From NCBI RefSeq assembly GCF_006151785.1, contig NZ_VDDD01000026.1, forward strand, positions 1-33,231: 33,231 nucleotides of DNA. The letters are read 5' to 3'. This DNA is from Paracoccus marcusii (lineage in GTDB: Bacteria > Pseudomonadota > Alphaproteobacteria > Rhodobacterales > Rhodobacteraceae). The notes under the pieces are model-generated. The model saw only the letters and a list, made by a program, of their open reading frames with translations. It did not search any database and was not told the origin of the DNA. Positions within the stretch are counted from its first letter, which is position 1, and each line of letters starts with the position of its first letter. A program made the position numbers and the translations under genes. This document shows, in pieces, positions 23,229 through 30,055 of this stretch.

Positions 23229-24328
23229 AGACAGTTCTGCAAGCACTGATCCTGTGGATGGCCGTGGCGACCTCGGCCCTGGCTGTGCCCGTGCGCATCA
23301 AGGATCTGGCCGATTTCGACGGCGTACGGGGCAACGACCTGGTCGGCTATGGGCTTGTCGTCGGCTTGGACGGGTCGGGCGACGGCATGCGCAATGCCCC
23401 CTTCACCGAAGAGATGCTGGCCGGCCTGCTGGAACGGCTTGGGGTGAACGTCACCGATGACGCCCTGAGGTCCAAGAACGTGGCGGCGGTGATCGTGACG
23501 GCCACCCTGCCGCCCTTTGCGCGGTCGGGCAGCAGGATCGACGTGAGCGTCTCTGCGATCGGCGACGCGAAAAGCCTGCTGGGCGGTACGCTGGTGATGA
23601 CCCCGCTGAAGGCCGCGGATGGCAACATCTATGCCGTGGCCCAGGGATCGATCATCGCGGGCGGGGTCGCGGCGCAGGGCGACGCGGCCCGCGTGGTCGA
23701 AGGTGTGCCCACCACCGGAAGCATCCCGGTGGGCGCCCGGGTCGAGCGCGAGGTAGAGTTCGATTTCGCCGGCATCGACGACATCCGCATCGCGCTGCGC
23801 AATGCCGACTTCACCACCGCCACGCGGGTCGAGGACGCGATCAACCGCGACTTCAACCGCCAGCTGGCAGTCACGCTGGACAGCGGCACGGTCGTCGTGA
23901 ACTTCCGCGGCCTGGGCGACGTGAACCCCGCTCGCGTCGTCGGCCGGATCGAGAACCTGCTGATCGAACCCGAAGACCGGGCCAAGGTCGTGATCGACCA
24001 CAAGTCCGGGACGATCGTGGTGGGCGAACGCGTGCGCATTTCCCGGGTGGCGGTGTCGCAGGGCAACCTGACCCTGCGCGTGGCCGAGGCACCGCTGGTA
24101 TCCCAGCCCAACCCCTTTGCCGCTGGAGAGACAGTGACCGTGCCCCGCACCGCCGTCGACGTGAACCAGGAACCCGGCATCGGCTTTGTGGAGGTGGCCG
24201 GAGAGACCAACCTGTCGGATCTTGTCGACGGTCTGAATGCCTTGGGTGTGCGGCCTCGCGACATGATCGACATCCTGAAGTCGATCCATTCGGCAGGTGC
24301 CCTGCACGCGGACCTGATCGTCGAATAG
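23225..24328 (+). CDS. flgI: Flagellar P-ring protein FlgI
   Basis: FlgI forms the periplasmic P-ring bushing around the rod. The 367-residue precursor has a Sec signal peptide (MKTVLQALILWMAVATSALA, cleavage near residue 20). The mature part begins VRIKDLADFDGVRGNDLVGYGLVVGLDGSGD, the diagnostic FlgI opening. Further blocks are NVAAVIVTATLPPFARSGSRIDVSVSAIGDAKSLLGGTLVMTPL and IDHKSGTIVVGERVRIS near residue 260. The C-terminal DLVDGLNALGVRPRDMIDILKSIHSAGALHADLIVE is standard. Its chaperone FlgA is encoded on the other strand at 26657. The gene converges with a glycosyltransferase gene, with three bases between the stops. Confidence 0.97.
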   Translation: MKTVLQALILWMAVATSALAVPVRIKDLADFDGVRGNDLVGYGLVVGLDGSGDGMRNAPFTEEMLAGLLERLGVNVTDDALRSKNVAAVIVTATLPPFARSGSRIDVSVSAIGDAKSLLGGTLVMTPLKAADGNIYAVAQGSIIAGGVAAQGDAARVVEGVPTTGSIPVGARVEREVEFDFAGIDDIRIALRNADFTTATRVEDAINRDFNRQLAVTLDSGTVVVNFRGLGDVNPARVVGRIENLLIEPEDRAKVVIDHKSGTIVVGERVRISRVAVSQGNLTLRVAEAPLVSQPNPFAAGETVTVPRTAVDVNQEPGIGFVEVAGETNLSDLVDGLNALGVRPRDMIDILKSIHSAGALHADLIVE

Positions 24329-24331
24329 CGA

Positions 24332-25258
24332 TCAGGCGCGCAGGGCGCCGGTCAGCGCCGACAGCGCAAGGGCCGCCGTCCCGGGCCGCGTCTGCCGATA
24401 AAATCCGCCACGCCGCATGGCCATCACGGCCTGCGGCCCGGTGCTGTCCAGCATCCGGCCCAGATGCGCCAGCGTCGCGCGGCTGTCGGACGGAAGATCC
24501 AGGGGCAATAGGCTGGCGCGGTTGGCCCGCAGCCAGCCGCCGAACTGCCCGGCCATCAGCTTGCGCAGCCGCGCAGCCAGCGCAGGCAAGGTATCGTTGC
24601 GCCCGACTTCGGATCGGGCATGCTGGCGGTACAGCAACCCGGGTTCCGGGTCGTGGATCAGCGTCGCGCCGTGGCCCGCGCTGACCTGATAGGCCCACCA
24701 GTCATGAGAGATCACCCCCGCCCGCATTGCATGCGGCGCGGCGTGCTGCAGCAGCGCCACGGCATGCCGGTTTAACACCGAGGTGTTGCCCGCCATGCAG
24801 GCCTGGACCAGCGCGTTGCGAAAGCCCAAGGGACGCAGGAACCGGCGCGATGGTGCCAGGGGGCGCAGGTCCGCATCGGTGATGATGGTCCGGGCGGCGT
24901 AATGGGCGGGTCCGGCCAACCCCTGCAGGGCGGACACCGCGCGGGCCAGCTTGTGCGGCAGCCACTGGTCGTCCTGATCGCAGAACGCGGCCGATGCATC
25001 GGGGGGCACGTGATCCAGCAGCGACAGGAAGTTCCGCGTGGCGCCCGCGCGCGGTCCGTCGACCAGGCGCACCTGTCCTGCGGGCCGATCCGCCGCGAAC
25101 CGTTCGACGATCTGCCGGGTTTCATCGGTCGACCCATCATCGGACACGATCAGCGACCAATCCGCGTGCGTCTGTGCCGCGATGCTGTCCAACTGCGTGC
25201 CCAGATGCGGCGCGCCCTGCCAGGTCGCCATCAGGATCACCACGTGATGCGCGTGCAA
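24332..25258 (-). CDS. Family 2 glycosyltransferase inserted in the flagellar cluster
   Basis: A 308-residue GT2 enzyme: HHVVILMATWQGAPHLGTQLDSI, LIVSDDGSTDETRQIVERF with Asp40/Asp41 for the nucleotide sugar, and AFCDQDDQWLPHKL with the metal-binding DQDD at 94-97. This resembles rhamnosyltransferase-type GT2 proteins. The start is placed at TTG 25258, five bases after GGAGG. The longer GTG start at 25282 would lie inside a terminator hairpin and has no binding site. It stands on the minus strand between flgI and fliL, where no glycosyltransferase is needed for basal body assembly. It may glycosylate flagellin or another surface protein, or belong to an unrelated glycan pathway. GC is like that of its neighbours. 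Confidence 0.85.
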   Translation of the reverse strand: MHAHHVVILMATWQGAPHLGTQLDSIAAQTHADWSLIVSDDGSTDETRQIVERFAADRPAGQVRLVDGPRAGATRNFLSLLDHVPPDASAAFCDQDDQWLPHKLARAVSALQGLAGPAHYAARTIITDADLRPLAPSRRFLRPLGFRNALVQACMAGNTSVLNRHAVALLQHAAPHAMRAGVISHDWWAYQVSAGHGATLIHDPEPGLLYRQHARSEVGRNDTLPALAARLRKLMAGQFGGWLRANRASLLPLDLPSDSRATLAHLGRMLDSTGPQAVMAMRRGGFYRQTRPGTAALALSALTGALRA

Positions 25259-25268
25259 CGGCCCCTCC

Positions 25269-25306
25269 GGAAAAGCAGACACCCGAAGCGGTCGCTCCGG
25301 GTGTCT
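25269..25306 (-). terminator. Intrinsic terminator of the minus-strand flagellar operon after fliL
   Basis: Read on the minus strand, AGACACCCG pairs with CGGGTGTCT (plus-strand 25298-25306 and 25277-25285). An inner AGCG/CGCT pairing is set off by one mismatch, and GCTTTT follows. It begins 36 bases after the fliL stop and ends just before the glycosyltransferase start. The operon should therefore largely stop here. Confidence 0.8.
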
Positions 25307-25342
25307 GCGGTTCTGGCCCGAAGGCGCGGCAAGGGCAAGCGG

Positions 25343-25909
25343 TCAGCCCGGCTGGCGGGCGATATCCTCGATCAGGATGGCGGTGACGGGGGCATCCGTC
25401 GCGGTCTTGGCGGCCTGCAGCAGACCCTCGCGCAGGGTGACAAGGTTGCGATCCGCGGTGAAGTTGCCGTCGAAACCGCCGGTATTGGCGTGGATCATCA
25501 GCTGGCGCAGCAGGGCGTCGCGCAGGATGTGCTCCTTCTTCGACAGCGCCTGGAGGTTGGCCCCGTCGGTCTGCAGGGTCACCGTCAGAATCATCACGTC
25601 GCGCAGGTCGCCCTGACGCATCAAGGGCACGAAGAACTGTGTCGGGAACTGGAAATAGGCGGCCTCGGTGGGGTCACCCCCGCCACCATGATCGCCGCCC
25701 CCGTGGTCTCCGCCCCCGTGATCGTCGCCGCCATGATCCTCGCCACCGCCGTGGCCGTCATCGGCGGGGGCTGCGCCGTGATCGTCCGCGGCTGCGGCCT
25801 CGGTTGCGGGATCGGCCGGTGATGCGGGGGCGCGCAGCATGTCGCCGCCGAATGCGCCGCCGACCAGGGCTAGCACGGGCAGGGCGATGGGAATGATTTT
25901 CTTGATCAC
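25343..25909 (-). CDS. fliL: Flagellar basal body-associated protein FliL with His/Gly/Asp tract
   Basis: FliL is a single-pass inner-membrane protein that rings the stator and supports torque or stability. The start is GTG at 25909, behind GAAGG and ten bases after the flgH stop, giving 188 residues. One membrane segment spans about 5-22 (IIPIALPVLALVGGAFGG). A periplasmic linker (about 30-80) contains six histidines in DHGGG/DHGGD-like units (44-76). The FliL domain follows (85-188): FVPLMRQGDLRDVMILTVTLQ, ILRDALLRQLMIHANTGGFDGNFT and ILIEDIARQ. The linker is far richer in His, Gly and Asp than normal FliL linkers and could bind metal ions; that is inference. It is last in the operon. Confidence 0.88.
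   Translation of the reverse strand: MIKKIIPIALPVLALVGGAFGGDMLRAPASPADPATEAAAADDHGAAPADDGHGGGEDHGGDDHGGGDHGGGDHGGGGDPTEAAYFQFPTQFFVPLMRQGDLRDVMILTVTLQTDGANLQALSKKEHILRDALLRQLMIHANTGGFDGNFTADRNLVTLREGLLQAAKTATDAPVTAILIEDIARQPG
25682..25780 (-). repeat. Low-complexity tract in fliL encoding DHGGG-type units
   Basis: Codes FliL residues 44-76. The unit GACCACGGGGGCGG-like, about 15 bases long, recurs imperfectly three to five times. Encoded repeats DHGGG appear in tandem, with related GHGGGE and DHGGD before them. Length variation by slippage between strains is likely. Confidence 0.7.
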
Positions 25910-25919
25910 GGGAACACCT

Positions 25920-26645
25920 TCAATAGGGCAGGACGATGTCGGCGATCTGCTGGCCATAGCGGGGCTGCTGCACATCGGTGATCTGGCCGCGGCCGCCATA
26001 GCTGATGCGCGCACCGGCGATGCGGTCATAGGCGATCTCGTTGCTGCGATCGATGTCGGCGGGGCGTACGAAACCGCTGACGGTCAGCTCGCGCAATTCG
26101 AAGTTCACGCGCACCTCTTGCGTGCCCTGGATCTGCAGCGTGCCGTTGGGCAGCGTGTCCACGACCGTCGCCGCCACCCGCAACGTCAGCTGATCGCGTC
26201 GCGAGATGTTGCCGTTGCCGCGATAGGATGACGACGACGACGCGTCGGCTAGGTTGTCGAAGCTGGCACCTTCGGGCAGCTTCTCGCCAAGGCGCTGCGG
26301 GATGCCGACCATCTGCGGGATCGACAGGCTCTCGCTGCTGGCGCGGTTGCGACCGCTGCTGTTGCTGATCGTGGCCTCGTCGTCGATCTCGATCACGACG
26401 GTCAGGATGTCGCCGCGGATGGCCGCGCGACGGTCGCTGATCAACGACGACTGGGTGCCGGCCCACAGCGAGGCCGCGGCCTCGGGGCGGCCCGAATCCA
26501 GCGGCAGGTTCAGGGGCGGATTGGTCATCGCCAGGAATTCCTCGGTCTCGCGGGGCGAGGTCAGTTCGGGCGGCTGGCCGATATTGGCGGCGCGCGAACA
26601 GCCCGCGGCGGCAAGGGCCAGGCACAGCAGATAGGCGGGTTTCAT
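25920..26645 (-). CDS. flgH: Flagellar L-ring lipoprotein FlgH
   Basis: FlgH forms the outer-membrane L-ring. The 241-residue precursor has a lipoprotein signal (MKPAYLLCLALAAAGC, lipidated Cys16). Conserved blocks include SLWAGTQSSLISDRRAAIRGDILTVVIEIDDEATISNSSGRNR, then VAATVVDTLPNGTLQIQGTQEVRVNFELRELTVSGFVRPADI and RISYGGRGQITDVQQPRYGQQIADIVLPY, the standard FlgH ending. The start is ATG 26645 behind AGAGGA, 11 bases after flgA; a TTG at 26660 in frame would overlap flgA and lacks a good site. The gene is followed by fliL after ten bases. Confidence 0.96.
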   Translation of the reverse strand: MKPAYLLCLALAAAGCSRAANIGQPPELTSPRETEEFLAMTNPPLNLPLDSGRPEAAASLWAGTQSSLISDRRAAIRGDILTVVIEIDDEATISNSSGRNRASSESLSIPQMVGIPQRLGEKLPEGASFDNLADASSSSSYRGNGNISRRDQLTLRVAATVVDTLPNGTLQIQGTQEVRVNFELRELTVSGFVRPADIDRSNEIAYDRIAGARISYGGRGQITDVQQPRYGQQIADIVLPY

Positions 26646-26656
26646 CGTCGTTCCTC

Positions 26657-27070
26657 TCAATTGGTGACGGCCAGCGTGCCGTCCGGCATCACCTGGGCGG
26701 TGACCGTGCTGCGCGAGCCCATGTTCATGACGCGGATCAGTTCTCCGGCGGCGCCGTCCGACATGGCGCGCCCCTCGGTGTCGATCTGCAGGGCGCCCCG
26801 CTGAAAGCGCAGGCGCACGATCTGGTTGCGGCCGATCACGCGGGGCGCCTGCAGCATGTTGGCGTGCAGCGGCCGGCCTTCGTAGATGGTGATGCGGGTC
26901 TGCATCCCGATCGCGGCGGACGGGTCTGTCAGGCCGGGCCGGTCGCTGTCGATCACCGTCAGGTCGCCCGCCGCGATCACGTGCCCGACCGGCAGGGTGT
27001 GCGCCGCGCCCAGGGCGCCTGCGAAGGCCGCCCCCGGCAGCAGCGCCAGCATCACGATCAGCGCCCGCAT
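26657..27070 (-). CDS. flgA: Flagellar P-ring assembly chaperone FlgA
   Basis: FlgA is the periplasmic chaperone for P-ring (FlgI) assembly. The protein of about 137 residues has a signal peptide (MRALIVMLALLPGAAFA). An SAF-like domain reads LPVGHVIAAGDLTVID, then IGMQTRITIYEGRPLHANML, VIGRNQIVRLRF and VMNMGSRSTVTAQVMPDGTL. It lacks the N-terminal domain of enterobacterial FlgA (219 residues), as short alphaproteobacterial forms do. The start is ATG 27070, overlapping the flgG stop as TGATG; a GTG at 27073 directly before it is an equal alternative. It is co-transcribed with flgG and flgH. Confidence 0.93.
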   Translation of the reverse strand: MRALIVMLALLPGAAFAGALGAAHTLPVGHVIAAGDLTVIDSDRPGLTDPSAAIGMQTRITIYEGRPLHANMLQAPRVIGRNQIVRLRFQRGALQIDTEGRAMSDGAAGELIRVMNMGSRSTVTAQVMPDGTLAVTN

Positions 27071-27855
27071 CACCGCACCTGCGTCGTGGCGCCGAGCATC
27101 TGGTCGGCAGCGGTGATGACCTTGGCGTTCAGCTCGTAGCCGCGCTGCGCCTTGATCAGGTCGGTGATCTCGCGCACCGCATCGACAGAGCTTTCCTCCA
27201 GATAGCCCTGGCGCAGGGTGCCCAGGCCGTCCTGGCCGGGATTCACGACCTGCGGGCCGCCCGAGGCTGCGGTCTCGATGAACAGGTTGGACCCGATCGC
27301 CTCGAGGCCCTTCTCGTTTGCGAAACCGGCCAGGGTCAGCTGGCCCAGCAGCTCGGCATCGACCCGGTCGGCGAAGTAGGCATAGACCTCTCCGCCGGCA
27401 TTGATGGTGATGGCGCGGGCATCCTCGGGGATGGTGATGTCGGGGACGACCGGATAGCCGTCCGAGGTCACGATCTGCCCCTCGGGCGAGCGCTTCAGCC
27501 CGCCGTCGCGAGTATACCCCGAGACCCCGGACGGCAGCGTCACCTCAAGATAACCATCGCCCTCGATGGCCAGATCCAGGTCGCCGCCCGTCTGCGTCAG
27601 CGCGCCCTGCTGCAGGTTCACGCTGACCGCTGTGGGGCGCACGCCAAGGCCCAGCTGGACTCCGGCGGGGATCACAGTGCCGTCGGCGGCCGTGACGCTG
27701 CCCGGACGGGCGGCCTGCTGGTAGTGCAGGTCCGCGAACTCGGCACGGCGGGCGTTGTAGCCGGTCGTGGACATGTTCGCGAGGTTGTTCGAGATGACCT
27801 CGACGCGGGTCTGCTGCGCGCTCATGCCGGAGGCGGCGATCTGCAGGGCTCTCAT
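27070..27855 (-). CDS. flgG: Flagellar distal rod protein FlgG
   Basis: FlgG builds the distal rod. The 261-residue length matches E. coli FlgG (260). N-terminal MRALQIAASGMSAQQTRVEVISNNLANMSTTGYNARRAEFADLHYQQ, the central GDLDLAIEGDGYLEV and C-terminal GTLRQGYLEESSVDAVREITDLIKAQRGYELNAKVITAADQML are all diagnostic. AAGGAG lies upstream of the ATG at 27855. It lies nine bases after flgF and overlaps flgA. Confidence 0.98.
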   Translation of the reverse strand: MRALQIAASGMSAQQTRVEVISNNLANMSTTGYNARRAEFADLHYQQAARPGSVTAADGTVIPAGVQLGLGVRPTAVSVNLQQGALTQTGGDLDLAIEGDGYLEVTLPSGVSGYTRDGGLKRSPEGQIVTSDGYPVVPDITIPEDARAITINAGGEVYAYFADRVDAELLGQLTLAGFANEKGLEAIGSNLFIETAASGGPQVVNPGQDGLGTLRQGYLEESSVDAVREITDLIKAQRGYELNAKVITAADQMLGATTQVR

Positions 27856-27864
27856 GGTGGCTCC

Positions 27865-28581
27865 TTATCGGGTCATGGCGGTGATCGCGCCGCGGATCCG
27901 CTGATCCTCGCGATCCAGGAAGGTCTGGCCCAGCTCGTAGGCGCGCTGGACCTCGATCATGCGGGTGATCTCGAAGATCGGGTCGACGTTGCTGTCCTCC
28001 AGGAAGCCCTGGCGGATGCGTCCCTCCTCGACTAGCTGCGGCTCGCCCTCGACGGCGAAGCCGGTGCCGCTCTGGCGGGTCAGGTCGGTGCCTTCGGGCG
28101 GGGTGAACAGGCCGATGCGGCCAAAGGGCAGGCCGTTCGACGACAGCGTGCCGTCGGCACCGATGGCCACCGCATTGGCGCCGGCTGGCAGGATGATCGG
28201 CGCCTGACCCTCGTCCAGCAGACGGTGGCCGTCGGCGGTCATCAGTTCCCCCTCCGCCGAGGGGATGAAGGCGCCCGCGCGGGTCAGGCGCAGCCCGTCG
28301 GGCGCCTCGACCAGAAAGAACCCCTCGCCCTCGATGGCCAGGTCCATGCTGTTGTTGGTCTGCGTCAGCCCGCCCTGCTGCAGGTCCAGCAGGCGGCCGC
28401 GGGCGTGGGCCATCGACAGCGTGTCGCCCTGCCGGTCCAGCGCGGACAGGTGTTCGGCAAAGATCACCCCCTCGCGCCGGTAACCGGTGGTGTTGGCGTT
28501 GGCGATGTTGTTGGCCACGACGCGCATTTCGGCCATCAGGCCGGATTGCCGCGACAGGCTGGCATAGATTGCGTTGTCCAT
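27865..28581 (-). CDS. flgF: Flagellar proximal rod protein FlgF
   Basis: FlgF is a proximal rod subunit related to FlgG. The 238-residue protein starts MDNAIYASLSRQSGLMAEMRVVANNIANANTTGYRREGVIF, has NNSMDLAIEGEGFFLVE in the middle, and ends QGFLEDSNVDPIFEITRMIEVQRAYELGQTFLDREDQRIRGAI. It is told from FlgG by its opening DNAIYASLS and shorter length. One base separates its start from the fliQ stop, so the two are coupled. Confidence 0.96.
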   Translation of the reverse strand: MDNAIYASLSRQSGLMAEMRVVANNIANANTTGYRREGVIFAEHLSALDRQGDTLSMAHARGRLLDLQQGGLTQTNNSMDLAIEGEGFFLVEAPDGLRLTRAGAFIPSAEGELMTADGHRLLDEGQAPIILPAGANAVAIGADGTLSSNGLPFGRIGLFTPPEGTDLTRQSGTGFAVEGEPQLVEEGRIRQGFLEDSNVDPIFEITRMIEVQRAYELGQTFLDREDQRIRGAITAMTR

Positions 28582-28582
28582 C

Positions 28583-28849
28583 TCAGCTGCCCGCGATCAT
28601 GGGGATGATTTCGCCCAGGTAGAAATCCGCCAGGGCGGTGGTCATGAAGCTCATCGAGACCCAGAAGACGACCAGCATCAGCCCCACCTTGGGCACGAAG
28701 GTCAGCGTCATCTCCTGGACCGAGGTCAGCGCCTGGAACAGGCCGATCACCACCCCCGCGATCAGCGCGACCCCCAGCAGCGGGGCCGAGATCCGGACCG
28801 AGATCAGCAGCGCCTGGCGCAGCATGTCGAAAAGGACCGTCTCTCCCAT
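28583..28849 (-). CDS. fliQ: Flagellar type III export gate protein FliQ
   Basis: FliQ is one of the small export-gate proteins that assemble with FliP and FliR. The 88-residue protein has two long membrane helices, VRISAPLLGVALIAGVVIGLFQALTS and VGLMLVVFWVSMSFMTTALADF, joined by the conserved QEMTLTFVPK. ATG 28849 is used; a GTG at 28852 directly upstream is equally possible, with AAGGA preceding both. fliP and fliR are not in this window, so the gate genes are split between loci. Confidence 0.95.
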   Translation of the reverse strand: MGETVLFDMLRQALLISVRISAPLLGVALIAGVVIGLFQALTSVQEMTLTFVPKVGLMLVVFWVSMSFMTTALADFYLGEIIPMIAGS

Positions 28850-28864
28850 CACGACGTTCCTTCC

Positions 28865-29149
28865 CTATACCGGCATCCGCAGGATTTCCTGGTACGCCTC
28901 GACGACCTTGTCGCGGATCGCCACGACGGTGTTCATGGTCAGCTCGGCCTCCGCGATGGTCTGGACCAGCTGCTGGGTGCTGGTCTGGCCGGTCATGGCG
29001 CCGGTGGCGACCTGGTCGACCTGGGCCATCTGGGCGGCGAAATCCTCGGCGGCCTGCCCCACGCGGGCCAGGGCCTCCGATCCCTGCTGGGGGGCGACGG
29101 CCGTGCGGGCGGCGGAATAGGCGTTGGCGGCGTTCAATCCGGAAATCAT
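28865..29149 (-). CDS. fliE: Flagellar hook-basal body protein FliE
   Basis: FliE joins the MS-ring to the proximal rod and is the first exported component. The 94-residue protein has a variable N-terminus and a C-terminal helical signature, GAMTGQTSTQQLVQTIAEAELTMNTVVAIRDKVVEAYQEILRMPV, that matches the family (…AEVALxxxVxVRNKVVEAYQEIMRMQV). Length is close to the usual 100-105. It lies between flgC (12 bases upstream) and fliQ. Confidence 0.96.
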   Translation of the reverse strand: MISGLNAANAYSAARTAVAPQQGSEALARVGQAAEDFAAQMAQVDQVATGAMTGQTSTQQLVQTIAEAELTMNTVVAIRDKVVEAYQEILRMPV

Positions 29150-29161
29150 GGGTCGGCCTTT

Positions 29162-29554
29162 CTAGCGGCGAAGAAGATCAAGAAGCGATCCGTTCATCTG
29201 ACGGGTCTGTTCGAACATGCGCAGGTTGGCCTCGTAGCTGCGGCCCGCCTCGCGGGCGTCGGCCAGCTCGATCACCAGATCGACGTTGGATCCGTCGTAA
29301 TAGCCGTCCTGGTCGGCCATCGGATGCGCGGGGTCATGGATGCGCGGCAGCGCCGACTGGTCCAGCTGCATGCGGCCGGCTTGGACCTCGCCCGTCGTGC
29401 GGCCGAAACGGACGGCCTCCTCGAAGGCCACCAGCTTGCGGCGATAGCCGGGCGTGTCGGCGTTCGCGATGTTCTCGGACGTGTGGCGCAGGCGTTCGGT
29501 CTGCGCACGCATCCCCGACGCTGCCATGCGCAGCGGTGAAATCTGATCGGTCAT
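29162..29554 (-). CDS. flgC: Flagellar proximal rod protein FlgC
   Basis: The 130-residue proximal rod subunit. The N-terminus, ISPLRMAASGMRAQTERLRHTSENIANADTPGYRRKLVAFEE, carries the rod signature. The region YYDGSNVDLVIELADAREAGRSYEANLRMFEQTRQMNGSLLDLLRR matches FlgC C-termini. Length is close to E. coli FlgC (134). It follows flgB by 12 bases. Confidence 0.96.
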   Translation of the reverse strand: MTDQISPLRMAASGMRAQTERLRHTSENIANADTPGYRRKLVAFEEAVRFGRTTGEVQAGRMQLDQSALPRIHDPAHPMADQDGYYDGSNVDLVIELADAREAGRSYEANLRMFEQTRQMNGSLLDLLRR

Positions 29555-29566
29555 GGTGGTGGTTCC

Positions 29567-29956
29567 TTACCTGCGTCCCAGACTGGACCGCAGCAGGTCC
29601 AGCCCCGAGCGATAGATGGTCAGCGAACGGTCATGGCTGCTCTTGACCTCGGCGGCGCGGACCATCTCCTCCTCCAGCGACACGGAGTTGCCGTTCGGAG
29701 AGACGGGACCCGCGACCTCGATCACCCGCGCCCCGCCGGGCGACCATTGCGGCGCATCCAGGTGGCGGGCGTTCGACACGCGCAGCGTGCCGCCCTCCTC
29801 GGCCTGCCGATAGGTCTCGGCAAAGGGCTGCAGGTCGTGGGCACGGAAACCGGGCGTGTCCGCATTGGCGATGTTGCGCGCCACCTCGATGTGGCGGGCC
29901 TGCGTGTGCTGGCCCATCGCGCGGGCCATCCGCAGCATTTCGATCTTCTCAAACAT
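29567..29956 (-). CDS. flgB: Flagellar proximal rod protein FlgB
   Basis: The 129-residue proximal rod subunit, first gene of the minus-strand operon flgB-flgC-fliE-fliQ-flgF-flgG-flgA-flgH-fliL. It reads MFEKIEMLRMARAMGQHTQARHIEVARNIANADTPGFRAHDLQPF, then VSPNGNSVSLEEEMVRAAEVKSSHDRSLTIYRSGLDLLRSSLGRR, the classic FlgB layout. The start is ATG 29956 behind GAGGAG; a much longer frame to 31051 runs antisense through fliI and is not real. Confidence 0.96.
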   Translation of the reverse strand: MFEKIEMLRMARAMGQHTQARHIEVARNIANADTPGFRAHDLQPFAETYRQAEEGGTLRVSNARHLDAPQWSPGGARVIEVAGPVSPNGNSVSLEEEMVRAAEVKSSHDRSLTIYRSGLDLLRSSLGRR

Positions 29957-29988
29957 GAGGCTTCTCCTCAATCTCGATAAACCCGGTC

Positions 29989-30012
29989 TTAACCCCAATT
30001 GGTTTAGAAACC
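29989..30012. promoter_or_regulatory. Divergent flgB / fliI promoter region with half-sites and small inverted repeats
   Basis: The 99-base space between flgB and fliI is AT-rich for this genome. It holds a CtrA-like half-site TTAACC (29989-29994), the palindrome CCAATTGG (29995-30002) and GGTTT-AG-AAACC (30001-30012). A full TTAA-N7-TTAA box is absent. The cluster is a sensible place for two back-to-back flagellar promoters, but no exact promoter can be named. Confidence 0.35.
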
Positions 30013-30055
30013 GTTTCAGCCGCCGGATTTTCGACACGCGGCGAAAGGAGATCGG

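Noticed and set aside
25682-25780. Possible CRISPR-like or satellite array
   Set aside because: The repeats are coding, about 15 bases, imperfect and without spacers; they encode the FliL linker.
18500-30055. Sigma-54 promoters for flagellar genes
   Set aside because: No convincing TGGCAC-N5-TTGC element was seen by eye in the flagellar intergenic spaces.
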